NCBI GenBank assembly: GCA_963711635.1
Contig: CAVQEZ010000014.1
Span: 1 to 64,000, forward strand
Source: CADEED01 sp963711635
Lineage (GTDB): Bacteria; Pseudomonadota; Gammaproteobacteria; Steroidobacterales; Steroidobacteraceae
DNA: 64,000 bases
Reading direction: 5' to 3'
Part shown: positions 8,411-16,770 of the stretch, one piece after another
How positions within the stretch are numbered: position 1 is the stretch's first letter
Layout of the letters: the number at the start of each line of letters is the position of its first letter
Notes under the pieces: generated by a model
What the model was told of the DNA's origin: nothing
Databases searched by the model: none
Seen by the model: the letters and a program-made list of their open reading frames with translations, nothing else
Program-made: the position numbers and the translations under genes

Positions 8411-9635
8411 TCAACCGCCAGACCAAGATCCATCCGATCCCCGCGCCAGCAGTCCGAACTTCCCGTACCGGGCAGCTCGCCGCCAATCTCCCGGTCGGCT
8501 GCGAACACCCGGCCCGACGCCATCCACCGGCTCACCATCCGGCCTCACAAACCGCAGCGCCCCGTCATCGAGAATCTCGACATCGAACCCACCCTCGTGC
8601 ACCGCACGATGATGAAACCGGCACAGCGACACGAGGTTGGACGGCCTGGTCTCGCCGCCATTCGCCCAATGTTTGATGTGATGCATGTCGACGTAGCGCG
8701 CGTTGCTGCAGCCGGGGAATCGGCAGCCCTTGTCGCGCGCCGTCAGCAGCCGGCGCAGTGGCGCGGAGATGGTGCGCGTCTTGCGGCCGACGTTGAGCGG
8801 CTCGCCGTCCTCGTCCTCGACGAGCGTGACGACGCTGGCGTCGCAGGAGAAGCGACGCGCAGTCTCGGCGGCGATGGACGGGCCGTGTTCGATCTCGCAG
8901 CAGCCGGCGACGCGCGTCGCGCAGGGTCTCGGCGGCGACGTGCACGACGATCTGCTGGCGATCGGTGCCGGGAGATTCCAGCACGTCGTGCGCGAGGAAA
9001 CTCTCGGCCATGCGGCCGAGTGCGTCGGCGCGGCGCTGGCTGTAGGGCACGACTTCCTTTGACGTTCCAGCGGGAACGTCCTGGTAGACGGGCAAGCCTT
9101 CGACCGCGACGTCCAGCGCCTTCATCACCATCGCGCCGATCTCGGCCGGCAGATGGCAGGTGAGGATGAGCGAGCCGTCGTCGTCATGACGAAAGCTGAC
9201 GCGGCGGTTCTGCTGCTGGCGCTGCTCGCGCGACAACTCCTCGGCCTCCAGGCAGCGGCGATACGCACGCACGAGTCTCTCGACGTGCGCGGCGGTGCCG
9301 TGCTCGGCAATGGATAGCAGGTAGTCCTCGTTGCCGGCGTCGCCGACGCGCGTGATCTCGCGCGCCTTGGAGTAGCTGAGCTTGCCGCTGGCCATGGCGG
9401 CGGACACTCTGGGCAGGCTCTCGAGCGCGCGGGCGACGCGCACCTTCTCGCGCGCGGCGCCCATGGCGATGCCGCACTTCCAGTTGAGCCAGTGGGCGCA
9501 GGATTGCGTGCCGCTGTCCGACCAGCCGTTGCGCCGGTCGAACTCGGCGATCAGCATCAGGAAGCGATGATTCGCCGCGTTGATGTGGCCGGCGAGCGTG
9601 CAGATCTCGGTGGCGAGTTCGTCGATGGAGCGCAT
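8411..9635 (-). CDS. DUF222-HNH endonuclease domain protein (13E12-repeat family), frameshifted
   Basis: About 408 aa. The N-terminal DUF222 region starts MRSIDELATEICTLAGHINA and includes WSDSGTQSCAHWLNWKCGIA, then AREKVRVARALESLP. The C-terminal HNH domain reads LLTARDKGCRFPGCS, then YVDMHHIKHWANGGET, then NLVSLCRFHHRAVHEGG, with the two Cys and the His-Asn-His metal/catalytic set intact. One shift near 8920 separates the halves. A copy of the palindrome (9061-9080) lies inside the gene and is read in frame as DVPAGTS; further copies lie just outside both ends. DUF222-HNH genes are known as multicopy repeats in mycobacteria. The target of this one is unknown; a link to the palindromes is inference. 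Confidence 0.8.
9061..9080. repeat. Palindrome copy 3, inside the HNH coding region
   Basis: GACGTTCCAGCGGGAACGTC, the exact reverse complement of copies 1, 2 and 4. On the coding (minus) strand it is translated as part of YQDVPAGTSKE, between the DUF222 core and QRRADALGRMAESF. The frame stays open across it. Confidence 0.8.
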
Positions 9636-9732
9636 GGACACGTCCTTGTGTGCTGCTGACGAGGTGCCGAGTATACCTGCAAGACGCGAGTGGCACACGC
9701 CGCTTTATGGTAGTTAGACCGCACAAACATGC

Positions 9733-9752
9733 GACGTTCCCGCTGGAACGTC
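9733..9752. repeat. Palindrome copy 4, upstream of the HNH gene
   Basis: GACGTTCCCGCTGGAACGTC, identical to copies 1 and 2, about 100 bp upstream of the HNH start. The 323-bp interval 9636-9958 between the HNH gene and the lipoprotein gene holds this palindrome and otherwise nothing I can identify. Confidence 0.8.
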
Positions 9753-9958
9753 TGGCGCGCGGCGCGGGACAGATGGGTAACCAGCAGCTCAGGCGCGCGT
9801 GCGCCGCATCACACTTCCCATTCACCCTGACGCTCCACTTCACACTCTCCAATCGCCCGGCGCCCTCATGCCCCATATGGGCAATGCCACCTCGTCACGC
9901 GATCCGTACGTTTCGCCCCGCCGCACGCTACGCGGTCAAGCTTGTTTGGGTGAACGAC

Positions 9959-11841
9959 GTGAATAAGACAGGTTTCAAAGGTACTACCGCCGCGATGCTC
10001 GCGATGCTTTGCGCAGTTCCGCTCGCGGGCTGCAACGGCGACAACGACGGTTCGACGACCAATCCTCCGGTGGGCGGCGGCGGCTCGCCAAGCCCCAGCC
10101 CGAGCCCAGCCCCAGCCCGAGTCCGAGCCCGAGTCCGAGCCCCAGTCCAAACCCAAGCCCGACTCCAACACCGCCGCCAGTCACGGTCTCAGGCAAGGCG
10201 GCCGACGGCTATCTGGTCGGTGCGACGGTGTGTCTGGACACCAATGCGAACATGAAGTGCGACACGAGCGAGCCCTCGGCGACGACGGCGGCGGGCGGCG
10301 CGTTCACGCTGACGATTCCGGACGGTGTCGATGCGTCTGCGCATGCGATCGTGGTCCAGGTCGGTGAAACGACAGTGGATGAAGACACGGGCGCCGCGGT
10401 CGGCAAGCCTTTCGTGCTGAGCGCGCCCGCGGGCGAATCGGACTTCATCAGCCCGATCACCACGGTGGTCCACGGCATGCTCCAGCAGAATCCCGCGTTG
10501 ACGCTCGATGACGCCGTGACGCAAGTCAAGCTGCGCATCGGCGCCAGCAGCGACGTCAACCTGTTCGAAGACTACGTCGCGGCGGAGGATGCGGGCACTG
10601 CGGCGGCCGATGATTACGAGCGGCTGCATCGCATCGCGCAGGTGGCCGCGAAAACCCTGGCCGAAAATCAGGAAGCCATCATGCAGGCGGCCTCGACGCA
10701 AGGTGTCGATACGACGGAGTCCGGTGCGGCGTTGCTGGCGCTGGTCACGAACGAGGCGATCGATGGGCTCGAGAGTGCCGCGGCTGCGGTTGACGAGGAG
10801 GGCGACGATTTCGACGTCGATGCCGTGACGGTGCAGACAGCGGACGTCACCGACCTCGCTGTACAGGTACAGCTGGCCGAAGCCGTCGCGAGCACGACGA
10901 AGATCTCGATCCAGTCGTTGATGACCCAGGGCGCGTACTGGTTGTGGGCGTCGCAGTACGACGGCGAATCCGAGTACGAGCACGGGTTCGTGAAGGCGGG
11001 CACCGAGGCCAATCGCATCGAACAGAGCTGGGCGCTCTATGACATCGACAATGCAGTGTGGGCCGATGGGGGTGAGGAAGACACCGCTTACTACCTCACG
11101 TCGACCGGCTGGGTGCTGAGCGCTGACATGGCTGCCAACTACACCGTCAGCTACGAGAGCGACGGCACGGCGATCTTCGACCAGGAGAACACGGACTTCG
11201 CCTTGAAGTTCAGCGCGGCGGAGCTCGACGTGTCGGGCAAGCCGATCAAGGACTACCTGGCTTACGAGAGCCACGTGCCCGTGGCGGACTCGATCGCCGG
11301 CAGCCCGGTGTTCTCGAGCGGCGCGAAGATCTACCAGGTCAACTACATCGTCATGAACGACTCGTACGTCCTGCCGAACTGGTTCGACTGCGAGGGGATC
11401 GTGGACGATGAAGGTAACTGCAACGTCGTTTGGGGCGCAGTGCAGGGCCGCCCGGCGTACACCTTCGCGGAACTTCTGTATCCGTCCGGCGCCCCGCCGG
11501 TCGGCAACTGGTTCAGCGTCGGTGATGGCATCGAGGTCCGGCTGGTGGTGGGCGGTGGCGTCCACATCACGGACAAGATCGACGCCGGGAATCCGGTGGT
11601 GACCTTCACGCCGGGCGCGTGGCAGTACCGAACCGTGCATGGCGAGCAGATCATCATGATCACGATGCCGGAGCGGTTCACGTCGCGCCTGTGGGATCGC
11701 GGCCAGCAGATCCTCACGGTTCGTGGCGGCCATGTGCGTCGCGGAACCTTCATGCCGGCCGGCACGCCCGAGACTTTCGGTGAAATCAACTTCAACGAGA
11801 CGGCCTTCGAGGACATCCAGGACAACTCGAGCATCTACTAG
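9959..11841 (+). CDS. Outer-membrane-type lipoprotein with Ser/Pro linker, frameshifted in the repeat
   Basis: About 627 aa. The GTG start at 9959 gives a lipoprotein signal peptide, with MLAMLCAVPLAGC supplying the lipobox LAGC. A (SP)n linker at 10090-10170 follows, then a domain VSGKAADGYLVGATVCLDTN with NMKCDTSEPSATTAAGGAF, which looks like a carboxypeptidase-regulatory/Cna-B-like beta sandwich seen at the start of bacterial lipoproteins. A long acidic helical region and a C-terminal beta-rich part rich in Trp/Tyr complete it. The frame shifts by one base inside the SP repeat near 10110, making either a sequencing slip or repeat-length variation possible. Role unknown; surface exposure is likely. 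Confidence 0.7.
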
Positions 11842-11859
11842 TGAGGGATGGTCGCGAGG

Positions 11860-12990
11860 CTAGAACTCGTTCAGCCTCGCGACCAATTCCACCTGCCGAC
11901 TGACCCCGAGCTTTGCGAGCATGCTCTTGATCTGCGCTCGTACCGTGCCAACCGCCACTTTTCGCAGTTTCGCGATGACCTCGGTCGATTGCCCGCGCGC
12001 GAGCTGCAGAGCGATATCCGTTTCGGCCGAAGTGAACCCGTACACGCCCTGCAGCAGTGCTGTCTTGCGTGTGTCGGTGCCGCGCGAACCTCGGGCAACG
12101 ACGACGACCCGAGGCGCGGATGAGAACTCCAGTGCAATCGACGGAAGTGACATTACATCGAGGACGATGGGCGCCTTCGTCTCGTCGACGCCGCGTACGA
12201 CAATGGTTGTCGCGACAGGCGCTCCGGGGATTACCACGCCGCGCGCTGCCTTCTGAATCGCATCGTTCAGCGCCTTGTCGTCGTCATCCCGGAATGCGCG
12301 CAGGAACCGGTTGCGCAGTGAAAGTCCTCGTTCGCCGCGCAGAGTTTCTTCGGCGCACGTGGTGACTGCCTGCACGGCGCCCGTGCGTCCGCATACGAAT
12401 GCCGGGATCGACAAGGTCTCGAGCGCGCCGCGGACCACCTTTGCGCCGTTGCCTTCCAATGCGATCTGCATCTTCACGGCCGCGCGCACGTGCGGCGCCA
12501 GCGACGCAAACACCCGGCGCTGCTCGTCATTGATGTGACCTTCACGCTCGGAGCGGCACACCGCCAGGCCGATCAGCAGGTCTTTTTGTCTTTCGAGCGT
12601 TGCGAGGCAGATGTAGGGAATGTCCCAGGGCCGTGCGAACTCGTTGTAATGCGGATGGATCGCGTGCTCCTCCGGCGTGAGGAAGTCGCACTCGGACATG
12701 ACCTTGAGAACTGGCGAGGTCATCCCCGCCTTCACGCGCGGATTGAGCGCGGGATCGCCAATGCGGCACTCGGCCGCGGCGGCATGAATAGCCGGATCCA
12801 TGTTCGTCATGAGATTGACGGGAACGACGGCATCGTGGCCGATCGTGATCAACTCGCCGGTGCGTGAACCGGTCGCGGCGGCCAGTCGCTCGAGAGCGCT
12901 GTGCCAACGGCTGCTGTCGACGGCTGCGTTATAGAACTCATCTGCAATGGCCAACCATTGCTCATCGGACTGAAGCATTTCCCGGAACAC
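11860..12990 (-). CDS. LuxR-type HTH transcriptional regulator
   Basis: 376 aa, intact. The N-terminal two thirds (MLQSDEQWLAIADEFYNAAV, then RWHSALERLAAATGS) are typical of a large family of proteobacterial regulators with an uncharacterised ligand-sensing region. A middle PAS-like stretch follows (LETLSIPAFVCGRTGAVQAV). The C-terminal HTH reads LLQGVYGFTSAETDIALQLARG with STEVIAKLRKVAVGTVRAQIKSMLAKLGV, the LuxR/GerE pattern. No receiver domain, so it is not a classical response regulator. ATGs at 12990 and 12978 are both possible. It is convergent with the lipoprotein gene, 19 bp apart. Targets unknown. Confidence 0.8.
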   Translation of the reverse strand: MFREMLQSDEQWLAIADEFYNAAVDSSRWHSALERLAAATGSRTGELITIGHDAVVPVNLMTNMDPAIHAAAAECRIGDPALNPRVKAGMTSPVLKVMSECDFLTPEEHAIHPHYNEFARPWDIPYICLATLERQKDLLIGLAVCRSEREGHINDEQRRVFASLAPHVRAAVKMQIALEGNGAKVVRGALETLSIPAFVCGRTGAVQAVTTCAEETLRGERGLSLRNRFLRAFRDDDDKALNDAIQKAARGVVIPGAPVATTIVVRGVDETKAPIVLDVMSLPSIALEFSSAPRVVVVARGSRGTDTRKTALLQGVYGFTSAETDIALQLARGQSTEVIAKLRKVAVGTVRAQIKSMLAKLGVSRQVELVARLNEF

Positions 12991-13114
12991 CGTGCGTCTG
13001 GATCGCGTACTGAAGCGCGAGTCTCTCGGTATTCGCGCGAAATTCCTGAACCGATGCGCCCGATTGATAACGCCTTCACAGCGGGATTCGTTTCAGAGTT
13101 CCCCTGATTCTCTT

Positions 13115-14764
13115 TCAATGCGCGGTGATCGCGACGTTATCGACTCCCGCTTCGACCAGGCTGCCACTATCGGTATCGACCGCATCGACGCGAAGCTGAA
13201 TGGTCTGCCCGGCCCAGGCGTCCAGATTGACGGTGCGCGTTGACCACGCCGCCGCCACATTGCGCGCAGCGCCGCCTCGCGCAAACACGGTCTGCACGAC
13301 GCCGTTCTCACCGACGACGCGCACGCGGAAAAAGTCCGCTGAAGTGGCGTTGGCGTTGTGCGCGAAATACATCCCGAACGACAGCGTCAGCGGGCGGCCG
13401 GCCGGCAACGCGATGGCGGGGGATTGAATCGAGGTCTGGCCCTCGTCCACATCGTTCGCGCCGTTCGCCGTGCCCGCGGCGAGCGCGGTGATGAGGCAAT
13501 TGGTGGAGCCCTGGCAGTAGCCGAGCTGCAAGGGCAGGCCGGCATTGGTGGTGGGCTGCGGATCGCCCCGCTGCCAGAGGCCACGGACGGCGGTGTTCGC
13601 GCCACCGGTGAGTGTCCAGCCGCGCGCGCTCTCGAAGTTGTCGTTGAACACGATGGTGCTCGTGGTGGATTGCACGCGGAACAGCGCTCCGCCATCACGC
13701 GCGAGGTAGTACAACGAACCGTCCTGGTGAGCCTGGATGTCCACGAGCGAACCGATGCCCGTGGCGAATCCTGCCGAGCTCGAATAGTTGGGCGGGCTCA
13801 GCATGCGGATGAAGCCGCCGCAGAGGTCGCCGAAGAAATAGCGGCCATCGTACGCGCGCGGAAAGCGGAAGATCTGCGGCCTGTAAAACGTCGCGCCCAC
13901 GATGGCGCAGTTCGAGCCGGCGTTCTGGTACGCGTGGATGGGATAACGCACGCCGCTGACTCCGCCCGGGTCGGGTCCTTCGGTTTGCGGCCATCCATAG
14001 TTGGCTCCGCGCACGCCGAGATTCACTTCTTCCCACGAATTCGCGCCGACATCGTTGACATGGATTCGACCGGTCGCGGGATCCACCGCGAAGGTGAACG
14101 GATTGCGCAGCCCCAGGGCCCAGATGGCGCGGTCGACGCCCGTGGTCTGCGAGTAGAAGGGGTTGTCCGTGGGAATCGAGCCGTTGGCGTTGATGCGCAG
14201 TAGTTTGCCCAACGGTGTGTCCAGCGACTGCGCATTGGCGGGCACGGCATTCTCGCCCACGGCCACGTACAACCGGCCGTCGGTTCCGAAATGGATGGCG
14301 CCACCGTTGTGCACTGATGCGCTCAGCGTGGGCAGATCCAGGATCGGCAGTTCGCTGCCGGCTTGTACGACGTCTGGATTGCTGGAGCTCGCGGTAAAGC
14401 GGCTCACGCGGTTGTGTATGGGTGCAGTGGCGGTGGTGTAGTACACGTACACGAAGCGGTTGCTCTGGAACTCGGGATCGAACGCCACGCCGAGCAGGCC
14501 GCGCTCACTGGCGGTGTTCACGCTCACGGTGAGGAAAGGTTGCGCCAGCAGCGCGTTGTTCCTCACCACGCGCAGCGTGCCGCCTTTTTCCGCCACGAAG
14601 ACTCGGCCGTCGGGCGCGACGGCCATTGCGGTGGGGCTTTGCAGCCCGTTCGCGACGCGTGTCTCGGAAAAGCCGGCTGGCAACGTCGCCGCGCCGGCCG
14701 TCGAGAACCACAGGAGGCCGCACGATACGGCGAGAGCCGGAAGGCGAAGGTGGGCCGCGGACAT
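13115..14764 (-). CDS. PQQ-dependent sugar dehydrogenase (glucose/sorbosone type), secreted
   Basis: 549 aa, intact. Signal peptide LALSCG-like at 1-25 (LPALAVSCGLLWFSTAGAA). The six-bladed propeller of the GSDH family begins LPAGFSETRVANGLQSPTAMA. It carries FVAEKGGTLRVV, SERGLLGVAFDPEF, the histidine motif SASVHNGGAIHFGTDGRLY (about residue 150, equivalent to the catalytic His of soluble glucose dehydrogenase), ALGLRNPFTFAVDP and VNDVGANSWEEVN. A C-terminal beta-sandwich of ~170 residues (from FNDNFESARGWTLTGGANTA) is extra and resembles a carbohydrate- or MAM-like binding module. Periplasmic sugar oxidation with PQQ is expected; the exact sugar is unknown. Confidence 0.88.
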   Translation of the reverse strand: MSAAHLRLPALAVSCGLLWFSTAGAATLPAGFSETRVANGLQSPTAMAVAPDGRVFVAEKGGTLRVVRNNALLAQPFLTVSVNTASERGLLGVAFDPEFQSNRFVYVYYTTATAPIHNRVSRFTASSSNPDVVQAGSELPILDLPTLSASVHNGGAIHFGTDGRLYVAVGENAVPANAQSLDTPLGKLLRINANGSIPTDNPFYSQTTGVDRAIWALGLRNPFTFAVDPATGRIHVNDVGANSWEEVNLGVRGANYGWPQTEGPDPGGVSGVRYPIHAYQNAGSNCAIVGATFYRPQIFRFPRAYDGRYFFGDLCGGFIRMLSPPNYSSSAGFATGIGSLVDIQAHQDGSLYYLARDGGALFRVQSTTSTIVFNDNFESARGWTLTGGANTAVRGLWQRGDPQPTTNAGLPLQLGYCQGSTNCLITALAAGTANGANDVDEGQTSIQSPAIALPAGRPLTLSFGMYFAHNANATSADFFRVRVVGENGVVQTVFARGGAARNVAAAWSTRTVNLDAWAGQTIQLRVDAVDTDSGSLVEAGVDNVAITAH

Positions 14765-14842
14765 ACGTGCTCCTTACGACGGGGTGCAGCGCCGGTATAG
14801 GCCATCCGAAAAGGCCTGTCAGTCAGTGTTGACGTACAACTG

Positions 14843-14862
14843 GACGTTCCAGCTGGAACGTC
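14843..14862. repeat. Palindrome copy 5 (perfect 20-bp palindrome)
   Basis: GACGTTCCAGCTGGAACGTC, fully self-complementary because the centre is AGCT. It lies in the 150-bp divergent region between the sugar dehydrogenase start and the small gene at 14917, so it could also affect either promoter. Confidence 0.8.
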
Positions 14863-14916
14863 GGGAACGGGGTCGCTCCGACTTTGCCGGCGATGCCGCG
14901 CGCGTACCATCACGCC

Positions 14917-15117
14917 ATGAAAACTTTGCTCAAGATCGCAATGGGTGTGGCCTTCGCGGGCTTCCTCGTCAACCTGCTGGCGAAAAAGCGCGCGGAAGAA
15001 CGCTTCGATGACCGCGTCGGAATGGGCGCGACTGACCCCGCCACTCTCGGCGCCGCCGAGGACGGGGACTCGGAGCGCGACTGGACGCCGCAGGAATCAC
15101 GCACCTTTCACGCATGA
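14917..15117 (+). CDS. Small single-span membrane protein
   Basis: 66 aa: MKTLLKIAMGVAFAGFLVNL forms one membrane segment, followed by a basic patch (AKKRAEERFDDR) and an acidic soluble tail. No RBS stands out. Its stop overlaps the next start (ATGA at 15114), so the two are probably co-translated. The function is not recognised. It could anchor or accompany the DUF4336-like protein. Confidence 0.6.
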   Translation: MKTLLKIAMGVAFAGFLVNLLAKKRAEERFDDRVGMGATDPATLGAAEDGDSERDWTPQESRTFHA

Positions 15118-15821
15118 CCGCGCCTTTCAAAGAATGGACGGTTTTGCCGCACGGCAAACTGACGCGCGTCAATGACCGCATCGTCACCGTGGTCGGCGAT
15201 TTGAAGATGCCGCTGCTCGAATTGCCACGGCGCATGACGGTAGTTCGGTTGAAATCGGGCGAGCTCGTGGTCTTCAGCGCGATCGCACTGCGGGAACCGG
15301 ATATGACCGAGCTCGAGACATTCGGCCGGCCTGCCTTCCTGGTCGTACCCAGCCTCCGGCATCGGCTCGATGCGCCGGGCTACGCGCGGCGATATGCGGG
15401 CATGACTGTCGTGGCGCCTCGCGCCGGGGTCGAGAAGATCGGGGAAGTGGTGCGCATCGACACCAGTACGCCAGACTTTGGTGACCCGACGGTGCGCTAC
15501 ATCGAGATCGCGGGTGATTCCGCGCTGGAAGTCGAGGGCGACGACGGTTTGACCGTCATCGTCAATGATCTGATCGGCGACATTCACGGTAAAGGCGGTC
15601 TCGACGGGTGGCTGCTCAGGGTCATGGGATTCGCCGGTGACGAGCCGCATGTGCCTGCGCCGGTGAAGCTGCTGCTGGGCAAGCACAAGACTGAAGTCGC
15701 GCGACAGTTCAGGCGTTGGGCCGACCGTGAGGATCTGCGGCGGATCATCGTTTCGCACGGCGACACGATAGAGGGCGATCCGCGAGCAGCGCTGCGCAAA
15801 CTGGCGGCGAGCATCGACTGA
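15114..15821 (+). CDS. DUF4336-like (metallo-beta-lactamase-fold derived) protein
   Basis: 235 aa, intact, translationally coupled to the preceding small membrane protein by an ATGA overlap. The pattern RRMTVVRLKSGELVVFSAIAL, then FGRPAFLVVPSLRHRLDAPGYARRY, and the late IIVSHGD match DUF4336-type proteins. In these the metallo-beta-lactamase fold is kept but the HxHxDH metal site is largely lost; I see only isolated histidines (LRHRL, VSHGD). Cytoplasmic, since there is no signal peptide. Reaction unknown. Confidence 0.65.
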   Translation: MTAPFKEWTVLPHGKLTRVNDRIVTVVGDLKMPLLELPRRMTVVRLKSGELVVFSAIALREPDMTELETFGRPAFLVVPSLRHRLDAPGYARRYAGMTVVAPRAGVEKIGEVVRIDTSTPDFGDPTVRYIEIAGDSALEVEGDDGLTVIVNDLIGDIHGKGGLDGWLLRVMGFAGDEPHVPAPVKLLLGKHKTEVARQFRRWADREDLRRIIVSHGDTIEGDPRAALRKLAASID

Positions 15822-15842
15822 ACGCTCGCCGATCGTTCGATA

Positions 15843-16766
15843 TCACTCCGGCAACCGCAGTTCGCCGCGGATCGACGTCGAAGTCGCGGTGGGAAAATCA
15901 GCGGGCACCGGCCAGGTCACCGGCCGCCGCGCCAGCCACTGCAGCGCACGAATCAGCAGGGTCTGCGCGCCGGCATCGCGCACCGTCACCGGCTGGACGT
16001 CCCCCTTCCAAACATGTCCGAGGGTGGACGTATACACGCGGCCGCGACCGTAGCGCACGGTCCATTCGATGGGCCAGTTGAGCCCAGTGTGGGGCTCGCG
16101 CGCGTAGGAGAGTACTTCGACCTTCTTCGCAGGACCTCGTACGTAGTAGTAGACCTCGATATCCGCGGCAAGCCATGCGCGCGGCAAGCCACGATGGATG
16201 GGATGTTCGCCGCGCAGCTGCACCAGCGCGTCGAATCGTTTGCCGTGACCGGTATCCTCGCCCTGGCCGGGCGGAATTCTCGAGATTCTGCCGTCGTCCG
16301 AAACCGCGAGCGCGGAACCAAACTCTTTCTTGCGCCAGCCTATGCCGATCATGTCGTTGTAATCCGGCCAGTCCGCAAATGCGTTGTTACCGCTGTGCCA
16401 GACGTATACCCCGCCGCCATGGCGCACGAACTTCTCGAATGCCTCACGTACGGGCTCGGGCCACTGCGGACCGCCGTTGATATCGTTGCAGGTCTGGATG
16501 ACGACGTCATAGGCGGAGAAGACCGGGCGCCATCGGTCCCACCCGGGGGAGGCAGCGTCCGGCGGCGAGGTCGACACATCCACCGAGAACTGCCGTGTTG
16601 GCTCGAGAATGGCGCGGATCGAACGGGTCGTCAGCCGCCAGTCATGATTGCTGAAACCATCGACGATGAGCACGCGGATGGGGCGCGGCTGCTGTGCCGC
16701 CGTGGCCCCAACGCCGAACACGGCCAGCAATACGAGGAGCAGCGTGCGGTATCTGGGTATAGGCAT
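15843..16766 (-). CDS. ThuA-domain secreted protein
   Basis: 307 aa. I start at the ATG at 16766, which gives a signal peptide MPIPRYRTLLLVLLAVFGVG with a TAAQQ cleavage region; an upstream start at 16793 adds a non-hydrophobic extension. The glutamine-amidotransferase-like ThuA fold is visible: IRVLIVDGFSNHDWRLTTRS, YDVVIQTCNDINGG, FVRHGGGVYVWHSGNNAFADW, HPIHRGLP and later VLSYAREPHTGLNWPIEWTV. The catalytic Cys triad of true amidotransferases is not conserved in ThuA proteins. The family is linked to sugar utilisation, but its reaction is unproven. The start lies only 5 bp from the ligD stop on the same strand. Confidence 0.8.
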   Translation of the reverse strand: MPIPRYRTLLLVLLAVFGVGATAAQQPRPIRVLIVDGFSNHDWRLTTRSIRAILEPTRQFSVDVSTSPPDAASPGWDRWRPVFSAYDVVIQTCNDINGGPQWPEPVREAFEKFVRHGGGVYVWHSGNNAFADWPDYNDMIGIGWRKKEFGSALAVSDDGRISRIPPGQGEDTGHGKRFDALVQLRGEHPIHRGLPRAWLAADIEVYYYVRGPAKKVEVLSYAREPHTGLNWPIEWTVRYGRGRVYTSTLGHVWKGDVQPVTVRDAGAQTLLIRALQWLARRPVTWPVPADFPTATSTSIRGELRLPE

Positions 16767-16770
16767 TAGC

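Noticed and set aside
10085..10175. Short tandem repeat resembling an array
   Set aside because: It encodes a Ser-Pro linker with no spacers and is not a CRISPR. The Pro-Ala stretch at 46855-47040 was rejected for the same reason.
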